A stretch of 64,000 bases of DNA from Bifidobacterium sp. (GCA_022649135.1 JALCNP010000014.1:1-64000); one strand, 5' to 3'. Shown: positions 20,279 to 30,465, numbered from the stretch's first letter. The notes: generated from the letters alone by a model not told the origin. Numbers and translations: made by a program.

Positions 20279-21649
20279 CTATTGCGCGCTCGCCTTTCCC
20301 AATATCGCGCGAATCGCGGCGAGCCGCTGGCCTATCTCCCTTTCATACCCTCGGTCGTTGGGATGATAGTACTCATGCCCGACCAGCTCGTCGGGCATGT
20401 ACTGCTGCGCGGCAACCGCCCCCGGTGCATCATGCGCATACTGATACCCCTCATGGTTCCCCCAGCTTTTCATAAGCGATGTCGGGGCGTTGCGAAGATG
20501 GAGGGGAACCTCGCCTATCAGCCCGGCGTCCACATCGGCGAGCGCCTGGTTGATGGCGTTGTAGCTCGCATTCGATTTCGGCGCGGTGGCGACGGCGATC
20601 ACCGCCTCCGAAAGAATGATCCGGGCCTCCGGCATCCCTATCATGGCGACGCCCTGAGCGGCGGCCACGGTGACCTGCAGAATCTGAGGAGCGGCCATAC
20701 CCACCTCTTCGGCGGAGGCTATCATGATCCTGCGCGCGATGAACCGCGGATCCTCCCCCGCACGGAGCATCCGAGCCAGGTAATGCAGAGAGGCGTCGAC
20801 GTCGGAGCCCCTCATGGATTTGATGAACGCCGAAGCGACGTCGTAATGGTCGTCACCGGCCTTGTCGTAGCGTACAGCGGCCGCGTCGGCGACACGACCG
20901 ACGACCTCCGGCGTGATGATGGGCCGCTTGGCGCCCTTCTTGCGCGGTGCGTTCCCGGTCACGGCCCCCGCGGCGGACTCCAGCAGGGTCAGGGTCTTCC
21001 GGGCGTCGCCGCTGGCCAGCCGGATGATCTGGTCAACGGCCTGAGGCGTGGCCCTGACCTCGCCGCGCAGCCCCCGCTCGTCCTCAAGCGCCCGGGAGAC
21101 CAGCGTCGCGAGATCCTCGACGCCCAAAGAGGCAAGTCGGACCACCACGGAACGGCTCAGAAGAGGGGCGATAACCGAAAAGCTCGGGTTCTCCGTGGTA
21201 GCCCCGATAAAAGTCACGTCGCGGTTCTCCACGCTGGGAAGAAGGGCATCCTGCTGCGATTTGGAAAAACGATGCACCTCGTCGATGAACAGAACCGTCT
21301 CCCTGCCCTGCGAGACAAGACGATCATGCGCCCGCTGCAGTACCGCGCGCACATCCTTGACCCCCGAGGTCACGGCGGAAAGCTCCTCGAAGACACGACC
21401 TGACTGCTGGGCGACGATGTAGGCGAGAGTGGTTTTCCCCACTCCCGGGGGGCCGAACAGGATCACGGCGCTCGGGGAGCTCAGGGAGCCCCGCGAGGAT
21501 GGATTTGCCAGCTGACGCAGAGGGGAGCCCTCTCCCAGGACATGATCCTGTCCCACCACCTCATCCAATGTGGAGGGACGCATGCGCACGGCCAGCGGCC
21601 TGGTGAACTCCCCGGGCGCCTGGGTCGCATCAAACAAATCCTGAGTCAT
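20279..21649 (-). CDS. rarA: Replication-associated recombination protein A (RarA/MgsA), AAA+ ATPase
   Basis: 456 residues. After an N-terminal clamp-like segment (LAVRMRPSTLDEVVGQDH) come Walker A GPPGVGKTT (66-74), Walker B VLFIDEVHRF and sensor 1 FIGATTENPSF. A C-terminal tetramerisation part (AEEVGMAAPQIL ... YQYAHD) follows. RarA acts at stalled replication forks. The start at 21649 is preceded by GGGGAG. A perfect LexA-type box at 21673-21688 lies 23 bp upstream of the start codon, in the 42-bp gap after the helicase gene. This implies a separate, DNA-damage-inducible promoter. Confidence 0.95.
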   Translation of the reverse strand: MTQDLFDATQAPGEFTRPLAVRMRPSTLDEVVGQDHVLGEGSPLRQLANPSSRGSLSSPSAVILFGPPGVGKTTLAYIVAQQSGRVFEELSAVTSGVKDVRAVLQRAHDRLVSQGRETVLFIDEVHRFSKSQQDALLPSVENRDVTFIGATTENPSFSVIAPLLSRSVVVRLASLGVEDLATLVSRALEDERGLRGEVRATPQAVDQIIRLASGDARKTLTLLESAAGAVTGNAPRKKGAKRPIITPEVVGRVADAAAVRYDKAGDDHYDVASAFIKSMRGSDVDASLHYLARMLRAGEDPRFIARRIMIASAEEVGMAAPQILQVTVAAAQGVAMIGMPEARIILSEAVIAVATAPKSNASYNAINQALADVDAGLIGEVPLHLRNAPTSLMKSWGNHEGYQYAHDAPGAVAAQQYMPDELVGHEYYHPNDRGYEREIGQRLAAIRAILGKASAQ

Positions 21650-21672
21650 GCTCCCCAGTCTACTCCACGCAA

Positions 21673-21688
21673 TCGAACGTTCGTTCGA
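21673..21688 (-). promoter_or_regulatory. LexA (SOS) box upstream of rarA
   Basis: TCGAAC-GTTC-GTTCGA matches the actinobacterial SOS box consensus TCGAAC-N4-GTTCGA with no mismatch. It sits between the helicase stop and the rarA start, the expected position for repression of rarA. Confidence 0.85.
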
Positions 21689-21691
21689 ACT

Positions 21692-24244
21692 TTAGTCCAG
21701 GCTGCTCGCAACCCGATAGTCATCGAGCACAACCTCCCCGCTGTCCTGGGTGGCATCGAGATCGACGCTTGCGCTTATCGACCAGTCGTGGTCCCCGTCG
21801 CTGTCGTCGAGGATCTGGCGCACACGCCATGTGTGTCTGTCTCTCTCCTGGGAGTCGTCAAGCACGAACAGCTTCGGGCTGCGAGCCTGCGCGTCGATGC
21901 CGAGGTACTCGTGATCCGCATAGAAACCATCAAGGGCGTCCTCCCACTCGTGCACCCCGTAGCCCCAGTCGCGGTCGAGTTCTCCAAGCTCCTCGGGCCT
22001 GTCGAGATCCATAAGCTGCACGCGACGGAAGAGGGCGTTGCGGATCAGGACGATGAGACCGCGCCTGTTCGCGACGACATCATGCGCGGCCCCGGGAGCG
22101 GCGGCGGACAGAGCCCCGTCCTCCTCCCGCCTCGAGCCCTGCGCGTTCTCCCATTCATCGACAAGACTGGAGTCGATCGAACGCACCACGACGCGCAGCC
22201 AGGACACGATGTCGTCGAGACGCTCGTCGCGTTTGTCGTCGGGAACCGTGCGAGACAGGCACCGATATGCGTCGGACAGATAGCGCAGAAGCGTTCCCTC
22301 GGAGCGGGCGATGCCGTATCTGGTAATGTACCCGTTGAAATCCGACGCCGTTTCCACCATGTCCCTGACTACGGATTTGGGCTTGAGCTCGAAATCGGCG
22401 GCCCAGGGGACATCCTTCTTGTACTGGTCGAACGAGGCGGCGAGCAGGTCGCGCAACGGCTGGGGATAGGTGATCTTCTGTATGCGATCCATGCGTTCGT
22501 CGTATTCGACGCCATCGGCCTTCATCTCCGCCATCGCCGCGTCGCGCGCCTGACGCTCCTGCGCGCGAAGCACCTGCCGCGGATCCTCCAAGGTCGCCTC
22601 GGCCATGGAGATGACATCAAGCGCGTAGGAGGGCGATTCGGGATCGAGCAGCTCCACAGCCGCAAGAAGGAACGGCGACAGCGGCTGGTCGAGCGCGAAA
22701 TCATCGGGGATGTCGACGTCGAGCTCGTATTCGGCCGGGGTGTTTTCCCCGTCTATCACATCGATGACCCGGGAGTCTATCAGGGTCTGGAAGATGTCAT
22801 CGGCCCGCTCGTGCAGATAGTCCTTCTGCTCCGGGCGCTGCGCGCTGTCATCGATCAGACGCTCCACACGGCTTCGGGCGTCCCCTCCCTGCGCCACCTC
22901 GTTGAGGACCATCGAATGGGTGATCTGCATGTGTGGGGTCAGCGTCTCGGGCTGCGAATCGATGAGCTTGGTGAACGTGCCCTCGTTCCATGTCACGAAC
23001 CCCTCGGGCGGCTTCTTGCGCTTCACGCGCTTCATCTTCTTCGGATCGTTTCCCGCCTTGGCGAGCGCCTTCGCGTTTTCGATCTCATACTCCGGGGCCT
23101 GTGCCACGACCAGACCCTCGGTATCGAACCCCATGCGCCCGGCACGCCCGGCGATCTGGTGGAATTCGCGCGACCGCAGACGCCTCATGCGCGATCCGTC
23201 GAACTTGGTCAGCGCGGTGAGCAGCACCGTGCGGATCGGAACGTTGATTCCCACTCCCAGGGTATCCGTTCCGCAGATGACGGGCAGAAGCCCCTGCTGC
23301 GCGAGCTGCTCGACAAGACGCCGGTATCGGGGCAGCATCCCGGCGTGGTGGATACCCACCCCGGTGCGCAGCAGACGCTGCAGTATCTTTCCGAATGCGG
23401 TGCTGAATCTCACCCCCTTCATGGCCTGCGCAATAGCCGTGCGCTGCTCCTTGCTGGACACCCCGCTGCCTGCCAGCGCCTGTGCGGTCTCCAATGCGGC
23501 GTCCTGGGAGAAGTGCACGACGTAGACCGGCGTGTCTCCATGGGAGAACAGCAGCTCCACGACAGCGGCCAGGGACTTGTCCGTATATCGGTAGGTCAGG
23601 GGAACGGGTCTCTTCGCATCGTCCACGACATCGACATCGACGCCGGTCGATCGTTCCAGATTGTCCGCGATGGCATCCACGTTCCCCAGGGTGGCGCTCA
23701 TCAGCAGGAACTGGGTCCGGGGCAGTGTGAGCAGGGGGACCTGCCATGCCCAGCCCCTCTGGGGGTCGCCATAGTAGTGGAACTCATCCATGGCGACGCA
23801 GCCGATATCGGCTCCCCCGCCCTCACGCAACGCCTGGTTCGCCAGAATCTCCGCGGTGCAGCACACTATCGGGGCGTCGGCATTGATATGGGTGTCACCG
23901 GTGATCATGCCGACGTTGTCTCGGCCGAACACGCCGATGAGATCGAAGAACTTTTCGGATACGAGGGCCTTGATGGGCGCCGTGTAGTAGGAGCGACGGC
24001 CCGTGCACAGGGCCGCGAAATGCATACCCATGGCGACCAGGGATTTCCCCGATCCCGTCGGCGTGCTCAGTATGACGTGGTCACCCGCGAGAAGGTCCAT
24101 AATGGCCTCCTCCTGGTGGGGCCACGGTTCGATCCCCCGAACGTCATGCACCCATTGGAAGAAACGCGTGTATATCTCATCCGCATCGATTCTGCGGTCA
24201 TCATCACCCCAGCGGGGGGCGAGCTCGTCTAATCCCTGTGTCAT
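21692..24244 (-). CDS. Ski2-like DEAD/DEAH-box helicase, DUF3516 type
   Basis: 850 residues. Superfamily 2 motifs appear in order: Q-like WPHQEEAI, motif I STPTGSGKS (60-68), Ia TAPIKALVSEKF, II MDEFHYY, III LMSATLGN, V GTDTLGVGINVP and VI QIAGRAGRMG. The C-terminal half is rich in charged helices typical of actinobacterial DUF3516 helicases. This group is related to HelY/Mtr4-like RNA helicases, so a role in RNA unwinding or decay is likely but not proven. AAAGGG precedes the ATG. It is transcribed toward rarA. Confidence 0.92.
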   Translation of the reverse strand: MTQGLDELAPRWGDDDRRIDADEIYTRFFQWVHDVRGIEPWPHQEEAIMDLLAGDHVILSTPTGSGKSLVAMGMHFAALCTGRRSYYTAPIKALVSEKFFDLIGVFGRDNVGMITGDTHINADAPIVCCTAEILANQALREGGGADIGCVAMDEFHYYGDPQRGWAWQVPLLTLPRTQFLLMSATLGNVDAIADNLERSTGVDVDVVDDAKRPVPLTYRYTDKSLAAVVELLFSHGDTPVYVVHFSQDAALETAQALAGSGVSSKEQRTAIAQAMKGVRFSTAFGKILQRLLRTGVGIHHAGMLPRYRRLVEQLAQQGLLPVICGTDTLGVGINVPIRTVLLTALTKFDGSRMRRLRSREFHQIAGRAGRMGFDTEGLVVAQAPEYEIENAKALAKAGNDPKKMKRVKRKKPPEGFVTWNEGTFTKLIDSQPETLTPHMQITHSMVLNEVAQGGDARSRVERLIDDSAQRPEQKDYLHERADDIFQTLIDSRVIDVIDGENTPAEYELDVDIPDDFALDQPLSPFLLAAVELLDPESPSYALDVISMAEATLEDPRQVLRAQERQARDAAMAEMKADGVEYDERMDRIQKITYPQPLRDLLAASFDQYKKDVPWAADFELKPKSVVRDMVETASDFNGYITRYGIARSEGTLLRYLSDAYRCLSRTVPDDKRDERLDDIVSWLRVVVRSIDSSLVDEWENAQGSRREEDGALSAAAPGAAHDVVANRRGLIVLIRNALFRRVQLMDLDRPEELGELDRDWGYGVHEWEDALDGFYADHEYLGIDAQARSPKLFVLDDSQERDRHTWRVRQILDDSDGDHDWSISASVDLDATQDSGEVVLDDYRVASSLD

Positions 24245-24399
24245 GGCCCTTTCACACGATCATTCATCAGGCGCCCGCGCCCGCGTATGCCGATCCGGCC
24301 GGTGCGGACGCTGCGATCCCATCCTTCTGCATCCCCATGCTACCGGCCACCGGCTACCGATCACCGACCATCCCGCCGATTACCGCCGCCGATCCTTCT

Positions 24400-24442
24400 C
24401 GGCCGCCACCCTGCCCGGCCGCCACCCTGCCCGACCGCCACC
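24400..24442. repeat. 16-bp tandem repeat, about 2.7 copies
   Basis: Units begin at 24400, 24416 and 24432 (partial), with consensus CGGCCGCCACCCTGCC. They lie between the end of the gluD-like gene and the helicase start. This 228-bp gap holds no recognisable gene. Confidence 0.75.
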
Positions 24443-24472
24443 AATCGGAGGGCGACGTCCGCCGGCAACCCG

Positions 24473-25660
24473 CTAGCGGGATTCGCCGCGCCCCGCGTCG
24501 TCGCCAGAATCGTCGCCCTGGCCGGAGGGCTTGATCTCCGCCTGACTCTCCGGATGGGTCTCGTCATACCCCTGGACGTAGCGGGTGCGCCGCCAGTCGT
24601 GAATGGAGGCGTTCGTCCCGCGATGGTGGACGTGATACTGTCGCGGGGCTCCCCCCAGGGGCTGCTGTTCGATCTCCCTGGCCACCGCGATCTGGTTGAC
24701 GTTCGAGGGATCGAGAATCGCGATGGGAGCGACGGCCTCCGGCTCGGCGGGTTCCGCGGTTCTGCGCTGCATGTGCTCGGGAAGCCATTCGGCCAGTCTG
24801 GACAGCAGCCAGCAGATGATGAAATACACCACGGCGGCCACGACAAGCGTCTGCAGGATGTTGAAGTGGGCCGACCCCAGACGACGGGCCTGCTGAAGCA
24901 GATCCGTGTACATGATGATCGAGCCCAGCGCCGTGTCCTTGAGCACGACGACAAGCTGTGTCACCCCGGCGGGAAGCATGGCGATGATGGCCTGGGGAAC
25001 CTCCACGGAGATCAGCGAACGCAGCGGGCTCATCCCCAGGGCAACCGCGGCCTCCCTCTGGCCCTTGGGCAGATTGCCGACGCCGGAACGCACCAGCTCG
25101 GCGATGACGGATCCATTGTAGAGGATCAGGCTCACGACCACCGCGTAGAAGGATGCGCTGTCGCCCATGTCAAGCGCCGCGAACCAGCGCCAGAAGAAAA
25201 TCATGAAGAGCAGCACGGGCACGGCGCGGCAGAATTCGACGACGACGGAGCATATCCAACGCACCGGCCACAGGGGCATAAGACGCCCGATGCCGAAGAT
25301 GATCCCGAAAAGGACGGCGCCGACCACGGCGACCACGGCCGCCCTTACGGTGTTGACTAAACCGGGAAGATAGAAATCGACCCAGGCCTCCGACGACACC
25401 GCAGGCCCCCACAACGCGCCGCTCAGCTGGTTCTGGCCCTGCGGAGGATTCGCCAGGCGCATGAGAACAATCGCGGCGACGGCCAGGAGAACAAGGATCC
25501 CTATGGTGTTCCCGACGGCTATGAGCCTTCGGGCACGTGGCCCGGGCTCATCGAAGAGAACCGAAGCCGACTGCCCGTCCTTGCGGGGGCGCCGTGCTGC
25601 GGACGACTGGATGGGGGCCGCGCCCCGGTCATGACCGTTGTTCATCGTCGCCTCGCTCAT
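24473..25660 (-). CDS. gluD: Amino-acid ABC transporter permease (GluD-like)
   Basis: 395 residues. A polar N-terminus precedes a transmembrane helix (about 47-67). The HisM/ArtM-type permease core has PGLVNTVRAAVVAVVGAVLFG, VEFCRAVPVLLFMIFF and the EAA-loop QREAAVALGMSPLRSLISVEVPQAI that contacts the ATPase. A hydrophilic C-terminal tail of about 90 residues is longer than usual. The start ATG overlaps the stop of the upstream permease (ATGA), so the two are translationally coupled. The gene order ATPase, binding protein, permease, permease matches the corynebacterial gluABCD glutamate system. The substrate is inferred from this. Confidence 0.88.
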   Translation of the reverse strand: MSEATMNNGHDRGAAPIQSSAARRPRKDGQSASVLFDEPGPRARRLIAVGNTIGILVLLAVAAIVLMRLANPPQGQNQLSGALWGPAVSSEAWVDFYLPGLVNTVRAAVVAVVGAVLFGIIFGIGRLMPLWPVRWICSVVVEFCRAVPVLLFMIFFWRWFAALDMGDSASFYAVVVSLILYNGSVIAELVRSGVGNLPKGQREAAVALGMSPLRSLISVEVPQAIIAMLPAGVTQLVVVLKDTALGSIIMYTDLLQQARRLGSAHFNILQTLVVAAVVYFIICWLLSRLAEWLPEHMQRRTAEPAEPEAVAPIAILDPSNVNQIAVAREIEQQPLGGAPRQYHVHHRGTNASIHDWRRTRYVQGYDETHPESQAEIKPSGQGDDSGDDAGRGESR

Positions 25661-26334
25661 CGTCTCACCGCCAGTGTGTTGGACAGCCATGTCGTCAGCA
25701 GTCCTATCGGAATGATCAGGATGACGTAGCCGAACGCGAAGATCAGGAAGATCGTCACGATGACGTTGGCGTTGTATTCGATCATCGTGCTCATGAGGCT
25801 CGAGGTCTCGGTCGACACCGATGCGGCCGCGGCGACGGTGGAGTTCTTGAGCAGTGCGATGAAGGTGTTGCCCAGGGGCGCGACCGCCCCGCGAAAGGCC
25901 TGGGGAAGGATGATCATGGTCGCGGACTGGGTGAAGTTCAGACCGAGCGACCTCGCGGCCTCGGCCTGTCCGAGGGGAACGGTGTTGATTCCCGAGCGCA
26001 GCGACTCGCACACGAACGCCGCGGTGTAGAGGGTCAGACCGGTGACGGCGAGCCAGAAGAAGTTGACGCTGAAGGTCTTGGAGAACTGAATCTTCAGCTG
26101 CCCGAAGACGGCAAGGACCATAAGCACCATGATGATGGTCAGCGGCATGTTCTTGAACAGTTCGACATACGCGGAGGAGAACCCGCGCAGAGAGGGGATC
26201 GGAGATATCCTCATCATCACGAGAACGACGCCGAGGATGAGGGAGAACAACCCGCTCCACAACGTCAGTTCGATATTGACGGCAAACGCGCCCAGCACGT
26301 TATACTGTCCCACAAGCGTCAGCAAATCATCCAT
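25657..26334 (-). CDS. gluC: Amino-acid ABC transporter permease (GluC-like)
   Basis: 225 residues, five to six transmembrane helices. The N-terminal NIELTLWSGLFSLILGVVLVMMR and the EAA-loop QAEAARSLGLNFTQSATMIILPQAFR are typical of polar amino-acid uptake permeases. It pairs with the next permease, which it overlaps by four bases, to form the membrane channel. A GAGAAG lies just upstream of the ATG. About 230 bp separate it from the binding-protein gene. That gap contains an inverted repeat (26413-26421 with 26439-26447) that may trim expression of the permeases relative to the binding protein. Confidence 0.9.
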   Translation of the reverse strand: MDDLLTLVGQYNVLGAFAVNIELTLWSGLFSLILGVVLVMMRISPIPSLRGFSSAYVELFKNMPLTIIMVLMVLAVFGQLKIQFSKTFSVNFFWLAVTGLTLYTAAFVCESLRSGINTVPLGQAEAARSLGLNFTQSATMIILPQAFRGAVAPLGNTFIALLKNSTVAAAASVSTETSSLMSTMIEYNANVIVTIFLIFAFGYVILIIPIGLLTTWLSNTLAVRR

Positions 26335-26412
26335 CGCTTCTCTTTTCCTTCTTCATCATGCGGCGCGCGCCATTGCGGTGGCCCACGCATCCCACACGGG
26401 ACGCATGCCCGC

Positions 26413-26447
26413 CGACCGGGGCCGGCCCGCGACGCCTCCCCCGGTCG
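26413..26447 (-). promoter_or_regulatory. Intra-operon stem-loop between gluB-like and gluC-like genes
   Basis: CGACCGGGG (26413-26421) is complementary to CCCCGGTCG (26439-26447), with a 17-base loop and no T-tract. Such structures often stabilise the upstream mRNA segment or weaken read-through. Confidence 0.4.
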
Positions 26448-26563
26448 AATCGCCTCATCCGGTTCCGGCGCGCTTCCCCGCCGCTCATTGTCTGGCGGCG
26501 ATGCCCGCCGATCCTACTCAGGGGACGGCGTGCATCGCATTACGGTCAGTGGCTCGCCCGATC

Positions 26564-27418
26564 CTAGAAATCCGTCGAGGAGCTCTGGGCGTCAAAGTCC
26601 GTGGGAGGATTGTACTTGGAGTTCGGTTTGTATCCCGTCCCCTTGGTCGCGCTCGCGAGGTCCTTCTGCCACGAGCCGTCCGCCTCCATCTTCTTCAAAG
26701 CCGCGTTGATCTTCTTCACCATGGCGGTGTCACCCTTCTTCACGCCGATGCCATAGCGCTCCTGGGTGAAGGGCTTGCCGACGAGCTTGAGGTTGCCGCC
26801 ACCCTTCGCGGAGGCAAGACCGGCGAGAATGATGTCATCGGTCGTCACGGCGTCCACCGTGCCGGAGATGAGAGCCGTGACGCACTCCGCGTACCCCGTC
26901 TGCTCCATGAGCTGCACCTTGTTCGCGAAATGATCCTTCACCGTCTGCGCGGATGTGGATCCGGTGACGGAGCACAGGTTCTTTCCGTTCAGCGAATTCG
27001 GCCCCTTGATGGATTTCTCGTTCGCACGCACCAGAAGATCCTGGCCGGCCACGAAATAGGGGCCCGCGAAATCGACGACCTGCTTGCGCTTGTCGGTTAT
27101 GGAGTATGTCGCCACGACCATGTCGACGTCACCGTTTTGCAGCAACGCCTCGCGCTGCTTGGAGGGGGCCTCCTTCCACACGATCTGGCTGTCGCTGTAC
27201 CCCAGATCCTTGGCCACGTACCTGGCGACATCCACATCGAACCCGGTATAGCTGCTGCCCTGTTTGAAGCCCAGTCCGGGCTGGTCGAACTTGATTCCTA
27301 TGGTGATTTTCTTGCCGCCGGAATCCGTCGCGGCTGAGGATCCCCCGCATGCGGTCAGCGAGGCGACCGCTGATACGGCAGCCGCCACGGCCAGCGCCTT
27401 CTGTGCGAAACTTCTCAT
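26564..27418 (-). CDS. gluB: Amino-acid ABC transporter substrate-binding lipoprotein (GluB-like)
   Basis: 284 residues. A signal peptide with lipobox LTAC (Cys24) anchors it to the outer membrane face. The mature part is a family 3 solute-binding protein: KITIGIKFDQPGLGFKQGSSYTGFDVDVARYVAKDLG, then AYSIT-like VATYSITDKRKQVVDFAGPY and the hinge segment CSVTGSTSAQTVKD. It delivers an acidic or amide amino acid, glutamate most likely, to the two permeases. It lies between the ATPase gene and the permeases, all on the same strand. Confidence 0.9.
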   Translation of the reverse strand: MRSFAQKALAVAAAVSAVASLTACGGSSAATDSGGKKITIGIKFDQPGLGFKQGSSYTGFDVDVARYVAKDLGYSDSQIVWKEAPSKQREALLQNGDVDMVVATYSITDKRKQVVDFAGPYFVAGQDLLVRANEKSIKGPNSLNGKNLCSVTGSTSAQTVKDHFANKVQLMEQTGYAECVTALISGTVDAVTTDDIILAGLASAKGGGNLKLVGKPFTQERYGIGVKKGDTAMVKKINAALKKMEADGSWQKDLASATKGTGYKPNSKYNPPTDFDAQSSSTDF

Positions 27419-27487
27419 TGATCTCTCTCTTTTCTTCCTGTTGTCTGTCCCTGAATGAGGTGAGGCGACGATCGCCGGCGAAAACGC

Positions 27488-28360
27488 CTAGTGGGCGAGG
27501 ATCTTGCCCAGGAAGTCCTTGGCGCGATCGGTTTTCGTGTGATCGAAGAACTCTTCTGGAGTGCCTTCCTCAAGAATCTCCCCGTCGGCCATGAAGACCA
27601 CCCGGTCCGCGGCCTGACGGGCGAAGCCCATTTCGTGGGTGACGACGATCATCGTCATCCCCTCGTTCGCCAGCTTCACCATGACGTCCAGAACCTCGTT
27701 GATCATTTCGGGGTCAAGAGCCGAGGTGGGCTCGTCGAACAGCATCACTTTGGGATGCATGGCGAGGGAACGGGCGATGGCCACCCTCTGCTGCTGCCCT
27801 CCCGAGAGCTGCGACGGGAGCTTGCCCGACTGCGAGTCGACGCCGACCCGGGCGAGCAGATCCATTCCCTCGCGCTTCGCCTGGGATACGGAGATGCCCC
27901 GCACCTTGCGCGGCGCAAGCGTCACGTTCTCCAGAATGGTCTTGTGCGAGAACAGATTGAACGACTGGAACACCATGCCGACTTCGGCCCTGAGCCGGGT
28001 GAGTTGACGGCCCTCCTGGGGAAGAGGCTCGCCATCGATGCGAATCTCACCCGAATCAATGGATTCGAGTCTGTTGATGGTGCGGCACAGCGTCGACTTC
28101 CCGGAGCCGGACGGCCCTATGATGACCAGCACCTCGCCTGTGGACACCGAGAGGCTGATGTCCTTGAGAACATGGAGAGTGCCGAAATACTTGTCGACAT
28201 GATCCAGCTCGACCAGAGGACGATCGCCCTGCGACGCATCTGCCCGACCATTCGCCGCTCCGGCATCGGCCGAGCCCTCATACGCCGCGCGGGCGGCGGA
28301 AGTCTCACGATCCCCCCGTGCGGCGGAACCCTCCTGCTTGTCCGAATCCCCCACTGCCAT
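27488..28360 (-). CDS. gluA: Amino-acid ABC transporter ATP-binding protein (GluA-like)
   Basis: 290 residues. An unusual polar Ala/Gly/Asp-rich extension of about 48 residues precedes the ABC domain. Walker A is GPSGSGKST (82-90), then [18 protein letters not shown], the signature LSGGQQQR, Walker [15 protein letters not shown] and the H-loop VVTHEMGFA. This is the HisP/GlnQ class that energises polar amino-acid import. Start 28360 is supported by GAGGAGC at 8-base spacing, over the earlier in-frame Met at 28384. It is the first gene of the operon. Confidence 0.92.
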   Translation of the reverse strand: MAVGDSDKQEGSAARGDRETSAARAAYEGSADAGAANGRADASQGDRPLVELDHVDKYFGTLHVLKDISLSVSTGEVLVIIGPSGSGKSTLCRTINRLESIDSGEIRIDGEPLPQEGRQLTRLRAEVGMVFQSFNLFSHKTILENVTLAPRKVRGISVSQAKREGMDLLARVGVDSQSGKLPSQLSGGQQQRVAIARSLAMHPKVMLFDEPTSALDPEMINEVLDVMVKLANEGMTMIVVTHEMGFARQAADRVVFMADGEILEEGTPEEFFDHTKTDRAKDFLGKILAH

Positions 28361-28665
28361 AAGCGTGCTCCTCTCGCCGATCAATCATCTCTGTATACGC
28401 TAGCCGCGAAATATTACCGCCATTATTACGGCGGTCGCCGCGAATCTTCGCACGCCACCGCCACCGGGAAGGCGACGCGCCACACGGCGGACACCACCAC
28501 CCGCAATCCGTGCCGAACCGTGACGGCAATGGCCGTATCCATGGCTGGCCAACGGCTGCGCTGAACCCGCAACCTATGCGAATGCGCATAGGCCCGCAGG
28601 CCGTATGCGCATTCAACGCGGCATATGATCTACCCAGTATGCCACAGAACCGGGAAGAGGTTCAA
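28361..28665. other. Intergenic region with gluA promoter and overlapping inverted repeats
   Basis: No gene is visible in this 305-bp gap. ACCGCC-N8-GGCGGT (28416-28435) and TGTATA/TATACA near 28392-28397 are candidate operator and -10 elements for gluA. Further up, CCTATGCG (28573-28580) pairs with CGCATAGG (28585-28592). The overlapping arm 28580-28594 pairs with 28599-28614. The second stem could end aspS transcription, although no T-run follows it. Confidence 0.5.
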
Positions 28666-30465
28666 TCAGGCATCGTCGCCGTCGGGATCGAAGTCGACTC
28701 CGGTTTCCGCACGCTGCTCGTCCGAAATCGGAGCGGGAGCGCCGGTCAGGGGATCCCTGCCGCCCCCCGCCTTGGGGAATGCGATGACGTCGCGGATGGT
28801 GCTCGCGCCCGCCAGTATGGACACGGTCCTATCCCATCCCAGGGCGATTCCGGCGTGCGGAGGAGCCCCGTATTTGAAGGCCTCAAGAAGGAATCCGAAC
28901 TTCTCCTGAGCCTCGGCGGGACCGATGCCGAGAACGTTCAGAACACGGTCCTGGATGTCGTCGCGGTGGATGCGCACGGAGCCACCGCCCATCTCCTCGC
29001 CGTTGCACACGATGTCGTAGGAGTCGCTCATGGCGTGCTCCGGATCCTTGTCGAATCTGTCCATCCAATCGCGCGAAGGCATGGTGAAGGGATGGTGCAT
29101 CGAGGTCCATGAGGAATGGCCCACGGCGACATCGTCGTCATCCGGATCGTCGGTGCGCTTGAACAGCGGGAAGTCGACGACCCAGGTGAAGGCGAAGTCG
29201 TCATCATGAAGCAGGCCGGCCCGACGCGCGAGCTCGACGCGGACCGAGCCCAGCAGCAGCTGGGAGGACTCCCGGGATCCGGCCGCGAAGAACACGGCGT
29301 CACCCTCGTCGGCCCCCACGGCGGCCTTCAGACCCGAACGTTCCTGCGGCGAAAGGTTCTTGGCCACGGGCCCCTTCAGCTCCCCGTTCTCGCCGAAGAC
29401 GACATAGGCCAGACCCTTGGCCCCGCGCTGCTTGGCCCAGTCCTGCCAGGCGTCGAACTGGCGTCGCGGCGTCGCGGCCCCGCCCTTGAACAGGACGGCG
29501 CCGACATAGGGCGATTGGAAGACGCGGAAGGGGGTGTCCCTGAAGTAGTCGGTCAGTTCGATCAGCGGGTTGCCGAAGCGAAGATCCGGCTTGTCCGAAC
29601 CGTACTTGTCCATCGCATCATGCCAGGTGATGCGGGGCAGGGGCAGCGTGACGTCGATTCCCTGCGTCTTCCAGATGGCGGCGATGACCTTCTCCGCCAT
29701 GGCCATGACATCCTCCTGATCGACATAGCTCATCTCCATGTCGAGCTGGGTGAATTCCGGCTGGCGGTCGGCCCGGAAATCCTCGTCGCGGTAGCAGCGG
29801 GCAAGCTGATAGTAGCGTTCGACGCCACCCACCATGAGAAGCTGCTTGAGCAGCTGGGGGGACTGGGGAAGCGCATACCACGCTCCCGGAACCAGCCGTG
29901 CGGGCACCACGAAGTCCCGTGCGCCCTCCGGTGTCGATTTGATGAAGGTAGGCGTTTCGACCTCGGTGAAGTCCATATCCTCCAGGGCATGCCGGGCGGC
30001 CCGGGTCATGTCTGAACGCAGCTTCAGGTTACGCTGCATGGAGGGGCGCCGAAGATCAAGATAGCGGTATTTGAGCCGGACATCCTCCCCGGGAAGCCTG
30101 TTCTCGGACTCGTTCTCCAACGCGGTCGACACCTGGAAGGGAAGCGCGTCCGCCTTGGAGAGGACCGTGAGCCTGTCGACGACGACCTCGATGGCGCCGG
30201 TCGCCAAATGCTTGTTCTCGTTGCCTTCCGGGCGCGCGCGCACCTCCCCCTCGACCTGGATGACGTATTCGCTGCGCAGCGGGCGGGCCACCTCCTCGTC
30301 GTAGATGACGATCTGAACCAGCCCGGTGCTGTCCCTCAGATCGATGAAGGCCACGCCGCCGTGGTCGCGCCGCCTGTCGACCCAGCCCGCGAGCGTCACC
30401 GTGCTCCCGATCAGCTCCTTGGTCACCTCTGTGGCATGATGTGTTCTATAAGCCGTCTGGCTCAT
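28666..30465 (-). CDS. aspS: Aspartyl-tRNA synthetase
   Basis: 599 residues, the bacterial-type class II synthetase charging tRNA-Asp. The N-terminal OB fold ([26 protein letters not shown]) is followed by motif 1, motif 2 around [25 protein letters not shown], the GAD insertion domain (about 300-420) and motif 3 [13 protein letters not shown]. The start at 30465 is set by GAGGA just upstream. An earlier in-frame Met gives non-conserved sequence. It follows hisS on the same strand, 55 bp away, a common pairing. Confidence 0.98.
   Translation of the reverse strand: MSQTAYRTHHATEVTKELIGSTVTLAGWVDRRRDHGGVAFIDLRDSTGLVQIVIYDEEVARPLRSEYVIQVEGEVRARPEGNENKHLATGAIEVVVDRLTVLSKADALPFQVSTALENESENRLPGEDVRLKYRYLDLRRPSMQRNLKLRSDMTRAARHALEDMDFTEVETPTFIKSTPEGARDFVVPARLVPGAWYALPQSPQLLKQLLMVGGVERYYQLARCYRDEDFRADRQPEFTQLDMEMSYVDQEDVMAMAEKVIAAIWKTQGIDVTLPLPRITWHDAMDKYGSDKPDLRFGNPLIELTDYFRDTPFRVFQSPYVGAVLFKGGAATPRRQFDAWQDWAKQRGAKGLAYVVFGENGELKGPVAKNLSPQERSGLKAAVGADEGDAVFFAAGSRESSQLLLGSVRVELARRAGLLHDDDFAFTWVVDFPLFKRTDDPDDDDVAVGHSSWTSMHHPFTMPSRDWMDRFDKDPEHAMSDSYDIVCNGEEMGGGSVRIHRDDIQDRVLNVLGIGPAEAQEKFGFLLEAFKYGAPPHAGIALGWDRTVSILAGASTIRDVIAFPKAGGGRDPLTGAPAPISDEQRAETGVDFDPDGDDA

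Noticed and set aside
21542..24232. 896-codon frame antisense to the helicase
   Set aside because: Helicase motifs on the minus strand are complete; the opposite frame has none.
24473..26260. 595-residue fused permease
   Set aside because: The first 200 residues are an out-of-frame reading of the other permease gene; the ATGA overlap at 25657-25660 marks two genes.
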